The notes below the pieces were generated by a model. The model was given only the letters and a program-made list of their open reading frames with translations, was not told where the DNA came from and searched no databases. Made by a program: the position numbers and the translations under genes. From Microbispora rosea subsp. aerata (lineage in GTDB: Bacteria; Actinomycetota; Actinomycetes; Streptosporangiales; Streptosporangiaceae), in assembly GCF_014647835.1 (NCBI RefSeq), contig NZ_BMPY01000015.1, positions 1-64,000 on the forward strand: a stretch of 64,000 nucleotides of DNA, written 5' to 3'. Of this stretch, positions 1 through 8,931 are shown piece by piece; position 1 is the first letter of the stretch, and each line of letters starts with the position of its first letter.

Positions 1-1923
1 GCCAAGCCCAAGGCGGAGGGGGACGATCGGCCGTTGCGGGTCCGCTACGCCGATGCGTTCATCGCCCTGCTGGAGGACAAGATCGTCACCGAGCTGCTGG
101 TGCTGGTCAGCGCCGAGTCCCTCCCCGCCGACCCCGAACCCGATCATCCCGCCCGCGACCCCGAAGCCGAGCACGCCGCGAGCGCCGGCCACCCTGAGGG
201 CGAGCGTCCTGATAGCACCGACCGCCCCGAGGCCGGGCACGCCGAGAGTGCCGACCATTCCGCGACCTTCGAGACCGAGCGTCCCGAGAGCACCGGCCAC
301 GCTGGGACCGACGCTGCCGCCGTGAACCTTCCCGGCCCTGCGAACGGCTTCGCCACTGACGCCGCAGTAAGGAATCCCGGCGGTGGCGACCACCCCTGGA
401 CCTGTCACCCCGTCAGTGACCACCTCCCTGCCGACGACCATCCTCGGGACACCGGAGGAGCTGCGGATGCGCGGGATGCCGAGGACATCGTGGACCGCCG
501 GGACGGTGAGGACGTCGGCGCGCCCGGCAGCGGTGGAAGCTGCGCGGAGCCGAGCGAGGCCGTTGACACTGGCGACTCTGCTCTGAGTGCGGCTGGCGAC
601 AACACCAGCGACTCTGCCCCTGATGGCGCCGTAAACCCGGGCGGCGCTGACCGCTCCGCATCCTCCGGGACCTGCCACTCCGCCACGGCCCACGCCGAGA
701 CCGGGCACGCCGAGAGTGCCGACCGCTCCGCGACCTTCGATGCCGAGCGTGCCGCCAGTGGCCAAGAGCGGGAGGGCGCCCAGGACGCTGAAAACGCCGA
801 GGCGATCGAAGACAGCGAAGCTGCTGAGGACATCGAAGACGGCCTGGGCCGTGAGGCGGCCCGGGAGGGCCGCCGGGCCGCCACGCCTGCCGATGACGCC
901 GAGGACATTCGGCGGCCGGAGCACCAGCAGCAGGGGAAAGTGCCGCGTTCGGGGGAGCCGAGATGGGGCGAGGGGCGGCGAGCGTGTGATCCTCCTGGGG
1001 ATACCTGTGGCCATCACACCTACGCCGGGCCTCGGCCTGCAGGGGCGATCACGCATGGGCCGGGTCACGCGGCCGAGCTGTCCAGCACGCCGAAAGCAGA
1101 GCCAAAAGGCTCACCGGCAACAGGGCCGGAGGCGTCAACCCGTTCAGAATCGGGCGACCCGGCGGGGGCACCGTCCGGGACGGCGTCAAGGCCAGGGCCG
1201 GGCGCCAGGACGGGGACCGCGCCCGGGACAGCGTCGAGGCCCGGGTCGGGTGCCGCGATGGGGACCGCGTCCGGGGCGGCGTCGAGGCCCGGGTCGGGTG
1301 CCGCGATGGGGACCGCGTCCGGGGCGGCGTCGGATGCCGGAATGGGGACTTCGTCCGGGACGGCGTCGGACGCCGGGATGGGCACGGCACAGGGCGCCGT
1401 GGGTGCCGGGCTGGGCGCGGCGCCGGGGGCGGAGCCTGGATCGCCGCGTGACTCGGTGCCTGGATCGGAGCCTGGGCCGGCTGGCTTGGGGCTGGGGGTG
1501 GTGCCTGGGCTGGTGCCGGGGTTGCTGCTGGCGACCGGGCAGGTGCTGCCCGTCTCCAGCGTGCACCGCCTGGCCCGCACCTCCACCCTGGTGCGGATCG
1601 TCATGGACGCGCAGGGGCAGGTGCTCGACATGGGCCGCAAGGTCCGCTTGGCCACCCCGGCCCAGCGGCGGGCGATCTTCGCCCGGTATGCCACCTGCTG
1701 GGTCGACGGCTGCCCCCTGCCCGCCACCTTGTGCCAGATCGACCACGCCGACAACTGGAGCAGCGGCGGCCTGACCGATCTGAAGCTGCTGGGTCCGGCC
1801 TGCCAGTTCCACAACCGTGACCGCTACCGCCACCCCGAGCGCTACACCCGCCGCAAGGTCGGCAAAGACCGCTGGGCCTTCACCTACCACCGCCTCGGCA
1901 GCGCCCGGCGGCCACGGGAATGA
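1..1923 (+). CDS. HNH endonuclease, 13E12/DUF222-type, 5' truncated by window edge
   Basis: The reading frame is open from base 1, so the true start lies upstream; the first in-frame start-like codon inside the window is a TTG at 34. The opening residues (KAEGDDRPLRVRYADAF) look like the end of a DUF222 region. A roughly 450-residue Ala/Gly/Asp/Thr-rich low-complexity stretch follows, then a C-terminal HNH nuclease fold: CWVDGCPLP, IDHADNWSSGG and CQFHNRDRYRHPE give the zinc ribbon cysteines, the DH motif and the last His. Proteins of this family are common multicopy actinobacterial genes, often linked to mobile DNA; the cellular role is not established. The low-complexity middle carries a 48-bp tandem repeat. 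The usual second HH of the motif is FH here, so activity is uncertain. Confidence 0.75.
   Translation, partial: AKPKAEGDDRPLRVRYADAFIALLEDKIVTELLVLVSAESLPADPEPDHPARDPEAEHAASAGHPEGERPDSTDRPEAGHAESADHSATFETERPESTGHAGTDAAAVNLPGPANGFATDAAVRNPGGGDHPWTCHPVSDHLPADDHPRDTGGAADARDAEDIVDRRDGEDVGAPGSGGSCAEPSEAVDTGDSALSAAGDNTSDSAPDGAVNPGGADRSASSGTCHSATAHAETGHAESADRSATFDAERAASGQEREGAQDAENAEAIEDSEAAEDIEDGLGREAAREGRRAATPADDAEDIRRPEHQQQGKVPRSGEPRWGEGRRACDPPGDTCGHHTYAGPRPAGAITHGPGHAAELSSTPKAEPKGSPATGPEASTRSESGDPAGAPSGTASRPGPGARTGTAPGTASRPGSGAAMGTASGAASRPGSGAAMGTASGAASDAGMGTSSGTASDAGMGTAQGAVGAGLGAAPGAEPGSPRDSVPGSEPGPAGLGLGVVPGLVPGLLLATGQVLPVSSVHRLARTSTLVRIVMDAQGQVLDMGRKVRLATPAQRRAIFARYATCWVDGCPLPATLCQIDHADNWSSGGLTDLKLLGPACQFHNRDRYRHPERYTRRKVGKDRWAFTYHRLGSARRPRE
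1183..1400 (+). repeat. 48-bp tandem repeat inside the HNH gene
   Basis: A unit beginning GCGTC(G/A) recurs at about 1183, 1231, 1279 and 1327, each 48 bp apart, with a shortened 36-bp unit to 1363. The copies starting at 1231 and 1279 are almost identical. It encodes the repeated peptide ASRPGSGAAMGTASG. The length is a multiple of three, so copy-number change keeps the frame. Confidence 0.8.
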
Positions 1924-2082
1924 CAGCAGAGACGCTGTCACCCGTCGTCGCGGCCCGCCCCTGGACGCCTCCGCGACCGGCGGGTGATCCACGCCCAGCC
2001 GGCGATCCGCGCCCGGATGATGCGCGCCCGGACCGGGTGCGCGAGCACGCCTGCCTGTCCGTCCACCAGCGTTCGCTGCGAG

Positions 2083-2470
2083 GTGGGCAAAGGACCGCTG
2101 GGCCTTCACCTACCACCGTCTGACGGGAACACGGCGGCTATGAGAGGCGGACATCAGAGCCGCCGGGGCTCGCATGACGACCTGACGGCAGGGGCCAGAC
2201 GGCAGGGGAGGTGCTGGCGGGCCGGGGCCCTACCACCGTCTGGCGGGAGCACGGCGTTAGGCGAGGCGGCTATCGGAGCCGCGGGGGCTCGCATGACGAC
2301 CTGACGGCAGAGACCAGACGGCAGAGACCAGACGGCAAAGACGAACCCGGCGGGCCGGGGCCGGGGCCTTCACTCAGCACCGCCCCATCGCGCAGCCCGC
2401 CGGCCATGAGACCCGGAGGCTTGAGCCACGGTGGAGGGGCGGCTCGCATGACCAGGCGGCGGCGCAACTG
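2083..2470 (+). repeat. Degenerate tandem copies of the HNH gene 3' end
   Basis: The gene tail at about 1860-1895 (GGCAAAGACCGCTGGGCC then TTCACCTACCACCGCCT) reappears with small indels at 2083-2127, as CCCTACCACCGTCTGGCGGG near 2229, and more weakly near 2366. Each is followed by a second shared block (GGCTCGCATGACGACCTGAC at about 2166 and 2286, GGCTCGCATGACCA near 2441), giving roughly three decayed units of about 130-140 bp. None keeps an open frame. The remainder of 1924-2767 holds no gene I can support. Confidence 0.7.
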
Positions 2471-2767
2471 GCGAAACACACCAGGTCACCCGGCGGCCAG
2501 ACCGCGTTGACGGCGCGACATCGACGACACGATCTGGCCGCCTGCGCCGGCCCCGTGCGTCACGCACACAGGCGCACCCGCCCCTACCGGCGCAGACCAG
2601 CAGACCAACAGCAAGGTCGGACGCTTCCACCGCAGCCGAAGCCGGACGCCGCGCTTGGGTCCCTGGCTGCACACGTATAGGCGCCACCATGGACACACCG
2701 CGCTGAAAGCGCCGGCTACCCATCAGTCGGACGGCCATCGGCTGCGTCGCCGGACTCCCGGGGGAGT

Positions 2768-3061
2768 TCAGCTAGCGGTCGTCTTTGGCGTTTGGGCCAG
2801 CACCCGGTCGGCGGTCGCGGTCACCATCGCCGCGGCTGCCGAGATGTCCCTGACCTGCTCCGCGGGGAGAGAGCGCAACACGTCTTCCAGTCCGTCCAGG
2901 TCAGCCTGATAGGCGGCCGCCATCGCCGCCTGGGCCTTGGCGGTGCGCTGTGCCTGCTCCACCGCCTTGCCGAGGGCGCGGCCGGCGCGTTCGACGGCCC
3001 TGGCCGCCTCGATCGCCGCTTTCTCAAGGTTTCTCGCCCACTCGGGCGGCTGGTCGCTCAT
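2768..3061 (-). CDS. Small Ala-rich helical protein, function unknown
   Basis: This encodes 97 residues beginning MSDQPPEWARNLEKAA. I chose the ATG at 3061 rather than the longer in-frame start at 3136 because the product then opens with a typical soluble N-terminus. It is a single predicted run of amphipathic helix rich in Ala, Glu, Arg and Gln, without signal peptide, cysteine or membrane segment, and could form a coiled coil. I do not recognise a family. It stands alone between the decayed HNH repeats and the amidase gene. The composition is coding-like but the evidence is otherwise only length and start context. Confidence 0.5.
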   Translation of the reverse strand: MSDQPPEWARNLEKAAIEAARAVERAGRALGKAVEQAQRTAKAQAAMAAAYQADLDGLEDVLRSLPAEQVRDISAAAAMVTATADRVLAQTPKTTAS

Positions 3062-3242
3062 GAATGTCCTCTGCAGTGCTCTCTGCGCGAGGGTGGTTCC
3101 GCGGGCATGAAGTCGCCCTCGGAGAGTGCCGATCACAGCCTTTAATGCCCTCCCTGCGCGCTCTACACGCGGCGGCGCCCAAGCTCTCGCAGATCTCCCC
3201 GGCGAACGCGAGGGCCCTCACGCGAGGCCGTCCCGCGCGGGC

Positions 3243-3272
3243 GGCCCCCGCGCGCCGCGGCGCGCGGGGGCC
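3243..3272 (-). terminator. Perfect 30-bp palindrome after the amidase gene
   Basis: Bases 3243-3272 form a perfect inverted repeat (arms GGCCCCCGCGCGCCG and its complement). It lies about 70 bp past the amidase stop at 3341 on the minus strand. No T-run follows, as is usual for GC-rich actinomycete terminators. Confidence 0.6.
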
Positions 3273-3340
3273 AAAGGGGCACGCGGGGATCACGCCCGGG
3301 AGCGTGGTCCACACCGTGATTCGAGGCAGGCGGGAAGTGG

Positions 3341-4855
3341 TCAGCCGCAGTGCTCGAACGGGCTGTCGTAGCTGGACGAGCCCGCCTTGCCGCCCCACTT
3401 CACGCATTTGCCGGCGGCGGCAGCCCGTACCGGCCCGGCGTAGTAGCCGTAGTTGCCGGAGTCGGTTATGCGGCTCTTGCCTTGAACCTCCAGGTATGCG
3501 CTGGTCGCGGTGGCCGTGCCCAGCGACGTCTTCTTGAGCGTCACGACGCAGTTGTAGCCGGTGCCGGAGTTGTAGAGCAGGTAGACGGTGCCCGCCGTGC
3601 CGAGGGCGGCCGAGTCGATCACCGAGTAGCCGGCGCCGCACACCTGCTCGGGCGTGTACGGGTTGCCGGTCCCGCCGCCGCCCGTGACGTACTGCATGTA
3701 TCTGTTCCAGTCCCAGTACGGCCCGGGGTCGGTGTGGTCGGACCCGGGGACCTGGGAGTGCCCCACGATGTGGGACCGGTCCTTGGGGATGCCGTACCTC
3801 GCGGCGATCGAGCGGACGAGTGCGGCCGAGGAGCGGTACATCGCGTCGGTGAACCAGGACGCGTTGTCAACGTAGCCCTCGTGCTCGATGCCGATGGAGT
3901 GGCGGTTGTAGTCGGAGTTGCCCGCGTGCCAGGCCCGGTCTTTCTCCCGCACCATCTGGGTGATCGCGCCGTCGGACGACCGTACGACGTAGTGCGCGGA
4001 GACCTGGGCGGCGGGGTTTTGGAACCAGGAGATCGTCCCGGCGTACGAGCCCTGCGTGACGTGGATGACGATGCGGTCGATCGCGTCGCTCGCCGGCCGG
4101 TTGGACACCGCGTAGTTGGCGGTGCTGGCCGGCACCCACGTCGCGCCGGGGTAGTCGACGGCCGCCGCGGCGAGCGTGCGGTTCTCGGGCCGGCCGAGGT
4201 CGCGGGCGCTCGCGAGGGCGCCCCGGTCCGGATTGACCGGGCGCGCGGCCACGGTGATCGTCTCGCCCGCCGGTGTCCGTGCGGTGAACCCGGTGGACAG
4301 CAGGTCGTAGACGGTGTCGGCGTACAGCCGGGCCACCTCGGGCGTGGCCGCCCCGCCGTACCGCGCGACGGCGGTGTACCAGCGCCCGGCGTCGGCGCGG
4401 GCGGGGGCGTCGAGGCCGAGGGCGTCGGCCCTGGCGCGCAGGACGGCCGCCGCGCCCGACACGTTGGCCGCGTCGTCGGTCTTGAGCGAGGCGACCGGCG
4501 TGCCGGTGAGCCGGGCCGCCTCCTCCAGGGTGTGCACCCTGGGATTGCTGACCAGGTGGGCCACGCCGTACCCGCCGCTCGCGCTCGGCCTGCCGTCGTG
4601 ACCGTCGAGGTGGGTCTCGGCGTAGGCGAGCGCGACGAGCAGGTCGCGAGGGACTCCGTGGGCCGCGGCCGCCCGGGTGAAGGCGGTCGCGAGCGGGCCC
4701 TCGGCGGCCGAGGCCGCAAGTTCGGCCGGGGCCACGGGCCCGGCCGAGGCCGGCCCGGCCGGGACGAGCCCGGCCAGGCACAGCAGGGACGTCACGACGC
4801 CCACGGCGGTCAGGGCCGTACGTCGCGACATGCGGGCGACCAGGGATTCGGTCAT
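3341..4855 (-). CDS. Secreted N-acetylmuramoyl-L-alanine amidase with SapA-like C-terminal domain
   Basis: This is a 504-residue exported protein. After a signal peptide (MSRRTALTAVGVVTSLLCL to about residue 45) comes an Ala-rich lysozyme/transglycosylase-like helical region, then an Amidase_2/PGRP domain at about 255-390. It shows IVIHVTQGS, IGIEHEGY and VGHSQVPGSDHTDPG, which supply the zinc His ligands and catalytic residues that cleave the MurNAc-L-Ala amide bond of peptidoglycan. The last about 107 residues (NPYTPEQVCGAGYSVIDS to SPFEHCG) match spore-associated protein A and are nearly the same as the tail of the upstream M23 gene. The ATG at 4855 lies 5 bp after that gene's stop, so the two form an operon. 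A longer in-frame start at 4918 would run into the M23 gene and is rejected. Confidence 0.88.
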   Translation of the reverse strand: MTESLVARMSRRTALTAVGVVTSLLCLAGLVPAGPASAGPVAPAELAASAAEGPLATAFTRAAAAHGVPRDLLVALAYAETHLDGHDGRPSASGGYGVAHLVSNPRVHTLEEAARLTGTPVASLKTDDAANVSGAAAVLRARADALGLDAPARADAGRWYTAVARYGGAATPEVARLYADTVYDLLSTGFTARTPAGETITVAARPVNPDRGALASARDLGRPENRTLAAAAVDYPGATWVPASTANYAVSNRPASDAIDRIVIHVTQGSYAGTISWFQNPAAQVSAHYVVRSSDGAITQMVREKDRAWHAGNSDYNRHSIGIEHEGYVDNASWFTDAMYRSSAALVRSIAARYGIPKDRSHIVGHSQVPGSDHTDPGPYWDWNRYMQYVTGGGGTGNPYTPEQVCGAGYSVIDSAALGTAGTVYLLYNSGTGYNCVVTLKKTSLGTATATSAYLEVQGKSRITDSGNYGYYAGPVRAAAAGKCVKWGGKAGSSSYDSPFEHCG

Positions 4856-4860
4856 GAGGG

Positions 4861-5757
4861 TCAGCCGCAGTGCTCGAACGGGCTGTCGTAGGTGTAAGAG
4901 CCCGCCTTGCCGCCCCACTTGACGCAGGTCTTGGCGGCTGAGGCGCGGACCGGCCCGGCGTAATAGCTGTAGTTACCGGAGTCGGTTATGCGGCTCTTGC
5001 CTTGGACCTCCAGGTATGCGCTGGTCGCGGTGGCGGTCCCGATGGAGGTCTTCTTCAGCGTGACCACGCAGTTGTAGCCGTTGCCGGAGTTGTAGAGCAG
5101 GTAGACGGTGCCCGCCGTGCCGAGGGCGGCCGAGTCGATCACCGAGTAGCCGCTGCCGCAGACCTCCTGCGGCGTGTACGGGTTGGTCGAGCCGCCGCAG
5201 TTGCGGGAGGTCACGGTCTGCACCGGGTAGCCGAAGGTGACCCCGTTGAAGACCGCCTTCTGGATGTTCGCGGGGTAGGACGTGTCGCTGGTGCGCACCT
5301 CATAGTGCAGGTGCGGGGAGATGCTGTTGCCGGGCTTGGTGGTGTTGCCGACCTCCCCGATCTTCTGGCCCTGGCTGACGCGGGCCCCGGCGCTCACCGA
5401 CCGCACCCGCAGGTGGGCGTAGTAGGTGAACCAGCCGCCGCCGTGGTCGATCTTGATGAGGTTGCCGAAGCCGTTGGCCGAGCCCTGGTGGGCGGAGATG
5501 ACCACGGTGCCCGCCGCCGCCGCGACGACCGTGTCGCCGAGGTCCGCGTCGGCCGTGCCGCCCCGGTTGAAGTCGATCTCCCACGACTGGTGGGCGCTGC
5601 TGGCGCTGGAGTTGCCGGTCCACGTCTGGCCGCAGGGGAACGGCAACTGGAAGTTCGGGCGCGGCCCCGCCGCGGAGGCCGCGGGGGCCGTGACGGCGGA
5701 GAACGCGACGCCGAGGACCATCGCGAGCCCCGCCATGACAAGCGATTTGAGTCTCAT
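4861..5757 (-). CDS. Secreted M23 metallopeptidase with SapA-like C-terminal domain
   Basis: This is a 298-residue exported protein with a signal peptide ending at PAASAAG. The lysostaphin-like M23 fold at about 35-175 carries the zinc motifs HQSWEIDF (HxxxD type) and SPHLHYEV (HxH). The family cleaves peptide cross-links in peptidoglycan. The C-terminal about 108 residues, from NPYTPQEVCGSGYSV to SPFEHCG, are the same SapA-like module found in the downstream amidase. A TTG two codons upstream of the ATG at 5757 is possible but less likely. It is transcribed divergently from the SARP regulator across about 100 bp and is probably first in a two-gene wall-lysis operon. Confidence 0.9.
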   Translation of the reverse strand: MRLKSLVMAGLAMVLGVAFSAVTAPAASAAGPRPNFQLPFPCGQTWTGNSSASSAHQSWEIDFNRGGTADADLGDTVVAAAAGTVVISAHQGSANGFGNLIKIDHGGGWFTYYAHLRVRSVSAGARVSQGQKIGEVGNTTKPGNSISPHLHYEVRTSDTSYPANIQKAVFNGVTFGYPVQTVTSRNCGGSTNPYTPQEVCGSGYSVIDSAALGTAGTVYLLYNSGNGYNCVVTLKKTSIGTATATSAYLEVQGKSRITDSGNYSYYAGPVRASAAKTCVKWGGKAGSYTYDSPFEHCG

Positions 5758-5855
5758 GACCAAAAAGAGTCGGAACCACCCGCATAAAAAACATCAAGAA
5801 TCGGTAAAACGCTGAGCGAGTCATGGCGAACCGGTCCTTCGACAGGGGGAGCAAC

Positions 5856-8800
5856 GTGGTCATGACAGTCGATCAACCCGTGTTCAGCGTGCTCGGGCCC
5901 CTGGAGGTCCGCCTGCCTGGCTCGTCACCACGGCTCGGCGGCCCGAAGCCCCGCATGCTCCTGGCCACCCTCCTCCTTCACGCCAACCACGCGGTCGGTG
6001 CCGAGGAGCTCGCCGAGGTGTTATGGCCGGACCACCGTCCGCGCTCGACCGCGGCCAACCTCCGCACGTACGCCAGCGCCCTGCGCGCACAGCTCGGGCG
6101 GGCCCCCGCCCGCATCCGGGCCGTCAGGGCGGGGTACGTCATCGAGCTGCCGCCGCACGCGCTCGACCTGCTGCTGTTCGAGGAACGGGTGGCGGCGGCG
6201 CGGGAGTGCCGGGCCCGGGGCCGCCCGGACGAGGCGGCCGAGCTGCTGGCACGGGCGCTGGCGCTGTGGCAGGGCGTCCCGCTGGCCGACCTGCCCGGCA
6301 GCCCGTTGTGGGACCGCAAACTCGACCGGCTCGCCCAGGCGCGGCTGCGCGCCGCCGAGGACCTGATCGAGCTGCGCATGGCGGCCGGAGAGTACGGCGA
6401 GGCGGTCGGGGAGCTGCGCGCCCTGCTCGCCGACCATCCCTTCCGCGAGGACCTGTGGCTCCGGCTCATGCTGGCCCTGCACTGGTCGGGGCGGCAGGGC
6501 GAGGCGCTGCGGGCGTACGCGGCGATCCGCGAGCAACTCGTGACCGAGCTCGGCATCGAGCCCGGCCCCGAGCTGCGCCGGGCGCACGAGGCCGTCCTCG
6601 CCGGGGAGCCGCCTCCGCGGCCGCCGGCCTCGGCCGGTTTCCCCGGCGCTTTCGACCCGCCGGCCGTCGCCGGCGCCGCGTGGTCGCGCGGCGATCCCGC
6701 CGTCGGAGCCGCGCCCGCCCTTCCCGACGCTCCCGATTCCTCCGCGCTGTCCAGCATCCCCGCCGCGTCCGGCCTTTCCGCTGATCCCGCCGCATCCGAG
6801 CCGCCCGGCGCGCCGGTGCCCGGCAGGGGAGCGATCGTGCCGCGTCAGCTCCCGCCGGACCTGATGGACTTCGTCGGGCGCGCCGCCGAGGTCGCTGCGC
6901 TGACCGGGGCGCTGGCACCCGGCGGGGTCGCCGTCGTCACCGGGCCGCCGGGTGTCGGCAAGACCACGCTGGCGGTGCGCTGCGCGCACGCCGTCCGGGA
7001 GGCGTACCCCCACGGGCAGCTCTTCTTGTCGCTCGGCGGCACCGACCCACGGGACGGCGTCCCGGGATCACCGGCCGATCCGGCGGAGCTGCTGGCCGAG
7101 GCGCTGCGCGCGCTGGGCGCGGCGGAGCCGCTGCCGCCCACGGCCCATGAACGCGCCGCGCTCTACCGCACGCTGCTCGCCGAACGGCCGATGCTCGTCG
7201 TGCTCGACGACGCGGCCGGCGCAGCCCAGGTGCGGCCGTTGCTGCCGGGCGGCGGCAGCGCCGTCATCGTGACCGGCAGGCGCCGCATCACCGAGCTGCC
7301 CGGCGCGGCGCGGATCGACCTGGACGTCCTGCCGCACGCCGAGGCGCTGCGCCTGCTGACGGTGATCGTCGGCGCGGAGCGGCTGGAGCGGGAGCCGGAG
7401 GAGGCCGCCGCCATCGTGCGGGCCTGCGGGCGGCTGCCGCTCGCGATCCGGGCGGCCGGGGCCCGGCTGGCCGCCCGCCCCGGCTGGTCCCCGGCCGTGC
7501 TGCGGCGGCGGCTCGACGACGAGACGGGCAGGCTCGCCGAGCTGCGCGCCGGCGACCTGGAGGTGCGGGAGAGCTTCGACCGCAGCTACCGCCTGCTGCC
7601 CGACGACGCCGCCCGGACGTTCCGCGCGCTCGGCCTGCTCGGCACCCGGCCGCTGCCCGGCTGGGTGGTCGACGCCGTGCTCGACCGGCACCGCAGCGAC
7701 GACGTGACCGACGCGCTGGTCGACGCGAACCTGCTGCGCCCGGTCGGGACCGACCTCCTCGGGCAGCCCCGCTACCGGCTGCCCGACCTGCTGCGCGTCG
7801 ACGCCAGGGACAAGGCGGGGGAGCCGGACATGCCGGCGCTCGCGCGCGTGGTCGCGGGCTGGACGGCCGCCGCCGAGCACGCCACGGCCCGGATGCCCAC
7901 GACGGTCTTCCGCCTGCCCGCGCCCGCCGCCCGGCGCTGGCGGCTGCCGGACGACGCCCTGCGCCGGGTCGCCGCCGACCCGGTCTCCTGGTTCGGCGCC
8001 GAGCACGAGACGCTGGTCGAGGCCGTACGGCTGGCCGCCGACGCGGGGCTGGCCGACGCCGCCTGGGGCCTGGCCGCCGCGCTCGTGCCGTACTTCGACC
8101 TGCGCTGTCACCTCGGCGCGTGGGAGGAGACCCATCGCGTCGCCCTGGAGGCGGCCCGCGCCGCCGGAGACCGCGCGGGCGAGGCCGCGATGCTGCGGGG
8201 GCTCGGCCAGGTGGCCCTCTACCAGGACAGGTACGTCCAGGCGGCCGGCATGTTCCGCCGCTCCCGCGAGATCTTCCGTACGCTCGGGGACGTCAGGGGC
8301 GAGGCGGTGTCGGTGTGCGGCCTGGGCGCGGTCGGCCAGTTCCGCGGCGACCCGGTCGCGGCGTCCCGGCACTTCCGCAAGGCGCTCGGCATGTTCGTGT
8401 CGCTGGACGACCGGTCGGGCGAGGCGTACGCGCGGCAGGCGCTCGGCCGCACCTGCCTGAGCACGGGCGACCTGAACGGCGCCGCCGACTGGCTCGGCGG
8501 CGCGCTGCGCATGGCGCGGGAGCTCGGCGACACCCACCGGGAGGGCTGCGTGTCGCTCCAGCTCGGCCGCCTGCACGACCTCGCGGGCCAGACCGGGCGG
8601 GCGATGCGCGCCCAGGGCCGGGCGCTGGCGATATTCGAGGGCTTCGGCGACCGGCACTGCGCGGCGTACGCGATGCAGGGCCTGGGCGGGCTCCAGGCGG
8701 CGAGAGGCGACTGGCGGCACGGCTCGGCCCGGCTGGAGCGCTCACTGGCGATCTTCCGGCAGCTCGGCGACCGGAGCGGCGAGGCGGCCACCCGGAGGCT

Positions 8801-8912
8801 GCTCGGCGAGCTGCACCGCTCGTCCGGGCGGCGCGCGCTCGCCCGCGGCTACCTGCGGGCGGTCACCTCCCGGCAGGCGGGCGTGGACGCGGCGGTGATT
8901 AGCCCGCCGTGA
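5856..8912 (+). CDS. AfsR/SARP-family transcriptional regulator (BTAD, NB-ARC, TPR)
   Basis: This encodes about 1,018 residues. An OmpR-type winged helix (FSVLGPLEVRLPGSSPRLGG, then RMLLATLLLHANHAVGAEEL) is followed by a bacterial transcriptional activation domain to about 245 (ELGIEPGPELRRAHEAVLAG), a Pro/Ala-rich linker, an NB-ARC ATPase with P-loop GPPGVGKTT near 364, and C-terminal TPR-like repeats. Such proteins activate secondary-metabolism or developmental genes. An AGGGGGA at 5844-5850 best serves the GTG at 5856 or the ATG at 5862; an ATG at 5823 is in frame but poorly placed. It diverges from the wall-hydrolase operon; its target is not evident, and the lanthipeptide cluster lies 43 kb away. 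Confidence 0.88.
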   Translation: MVMTVDQPVFSVLGPLEVRLPGSSPRLGGPKPRMLLATLLLHANHAVGAEELAEVLWPDHRPRSTAANLRTYASALRAQLGRAPARIRAVRAGYVIELPPHALDLLLFEERVAAARECRARGRPDEAAELLARALALWQGVPLADLPGSPLWDRKLDRLAQARLRAAEDLIELRMAAGEYGEAVGELRALLADHPFREDLWLRLMLALHWSGRQGEALRAYAAIREQLVTELGIEPGPELRRAHEAVLAGEPPPRPPASAGFPGAFDPPAVAGAAWSRGDPAVGAAPALPDAPDSSALSSIPAASGLSADPAASEPPGAPVPGRGAIVPRQLPPDLMDFVGRAAEVAALTGALAPGGVAVVTGPPGVGKTTLAVRCAHAVREAYPHGQLFLSLGGTDPRDGVPGSPADPAELLAEALRALGAAEPLPPTAHERAALYRTLLAERPMLVVLDDAAGAAQVRPLLPGGGSAVIVTGRRRITELPGAARIDLDVLPHAEALRLLTVIVGAERLEREPEEAAAIVRACGRLPLAIRAAGARLAARPGWSPAVLRRRLDDETGRLAELRAGDLEVRESFDRSYRLLPDDAARTFRALGLLGTRPLPGWVVDAVLDRHRSDDVTDALVDANLLRPVGTDLLGQPRYRLPDLLRVDARDKAGEPDMPALARVVAGWTAAAEHATARMPTTVFRLPAPAARRWRLPDDALRRVAADPVSWFGAEHETLVEAVRLAADAGLADAAWGLAAALVPYFDLRCHLGAWEETHRVALEAARAAGDRAGEAAMLRGLGQVALYQDRYVQAAGMFRRSREIFRTLGDVRGEAVSVCGLGAVGQFRGDPVAASRHFRKALGMFVSLDDRSGEAYARQALGRTCLSTGDLNGAADWLGGALRMARELGDTHREGCVSLQLGRLHDLAGQTGRAMRAQGRALAIFEGFGDRHCAAYAMQGLGGLQAARGDWRHGSARLERSLAIFRQLGDRSGEAATRRLLGELHRSSGRRALARGYLRAVTSRQAGVDAAVISPP

Positions 8913-8931
8913 GCGGGGCAAAAGAGGCCTC

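Noticed and set aside
1183-1400. Possible CRISPR array
   Set aside because: The repeats are contiguous 48-bp coding units with no unique spacers.
716-1774. Long open frame overlapping the HNH gene in another frame
   Set aside because: Arg/Pro-rich translation without family features; the HNH frame has a clear domain and explains the region.
3350-4891. 513-codon plus-strand frame opposite the amidase gene
   Set aside because: Antisense shadow of a GC-rich gene; Val/Gly/Arg-rich nonsense with no domain.
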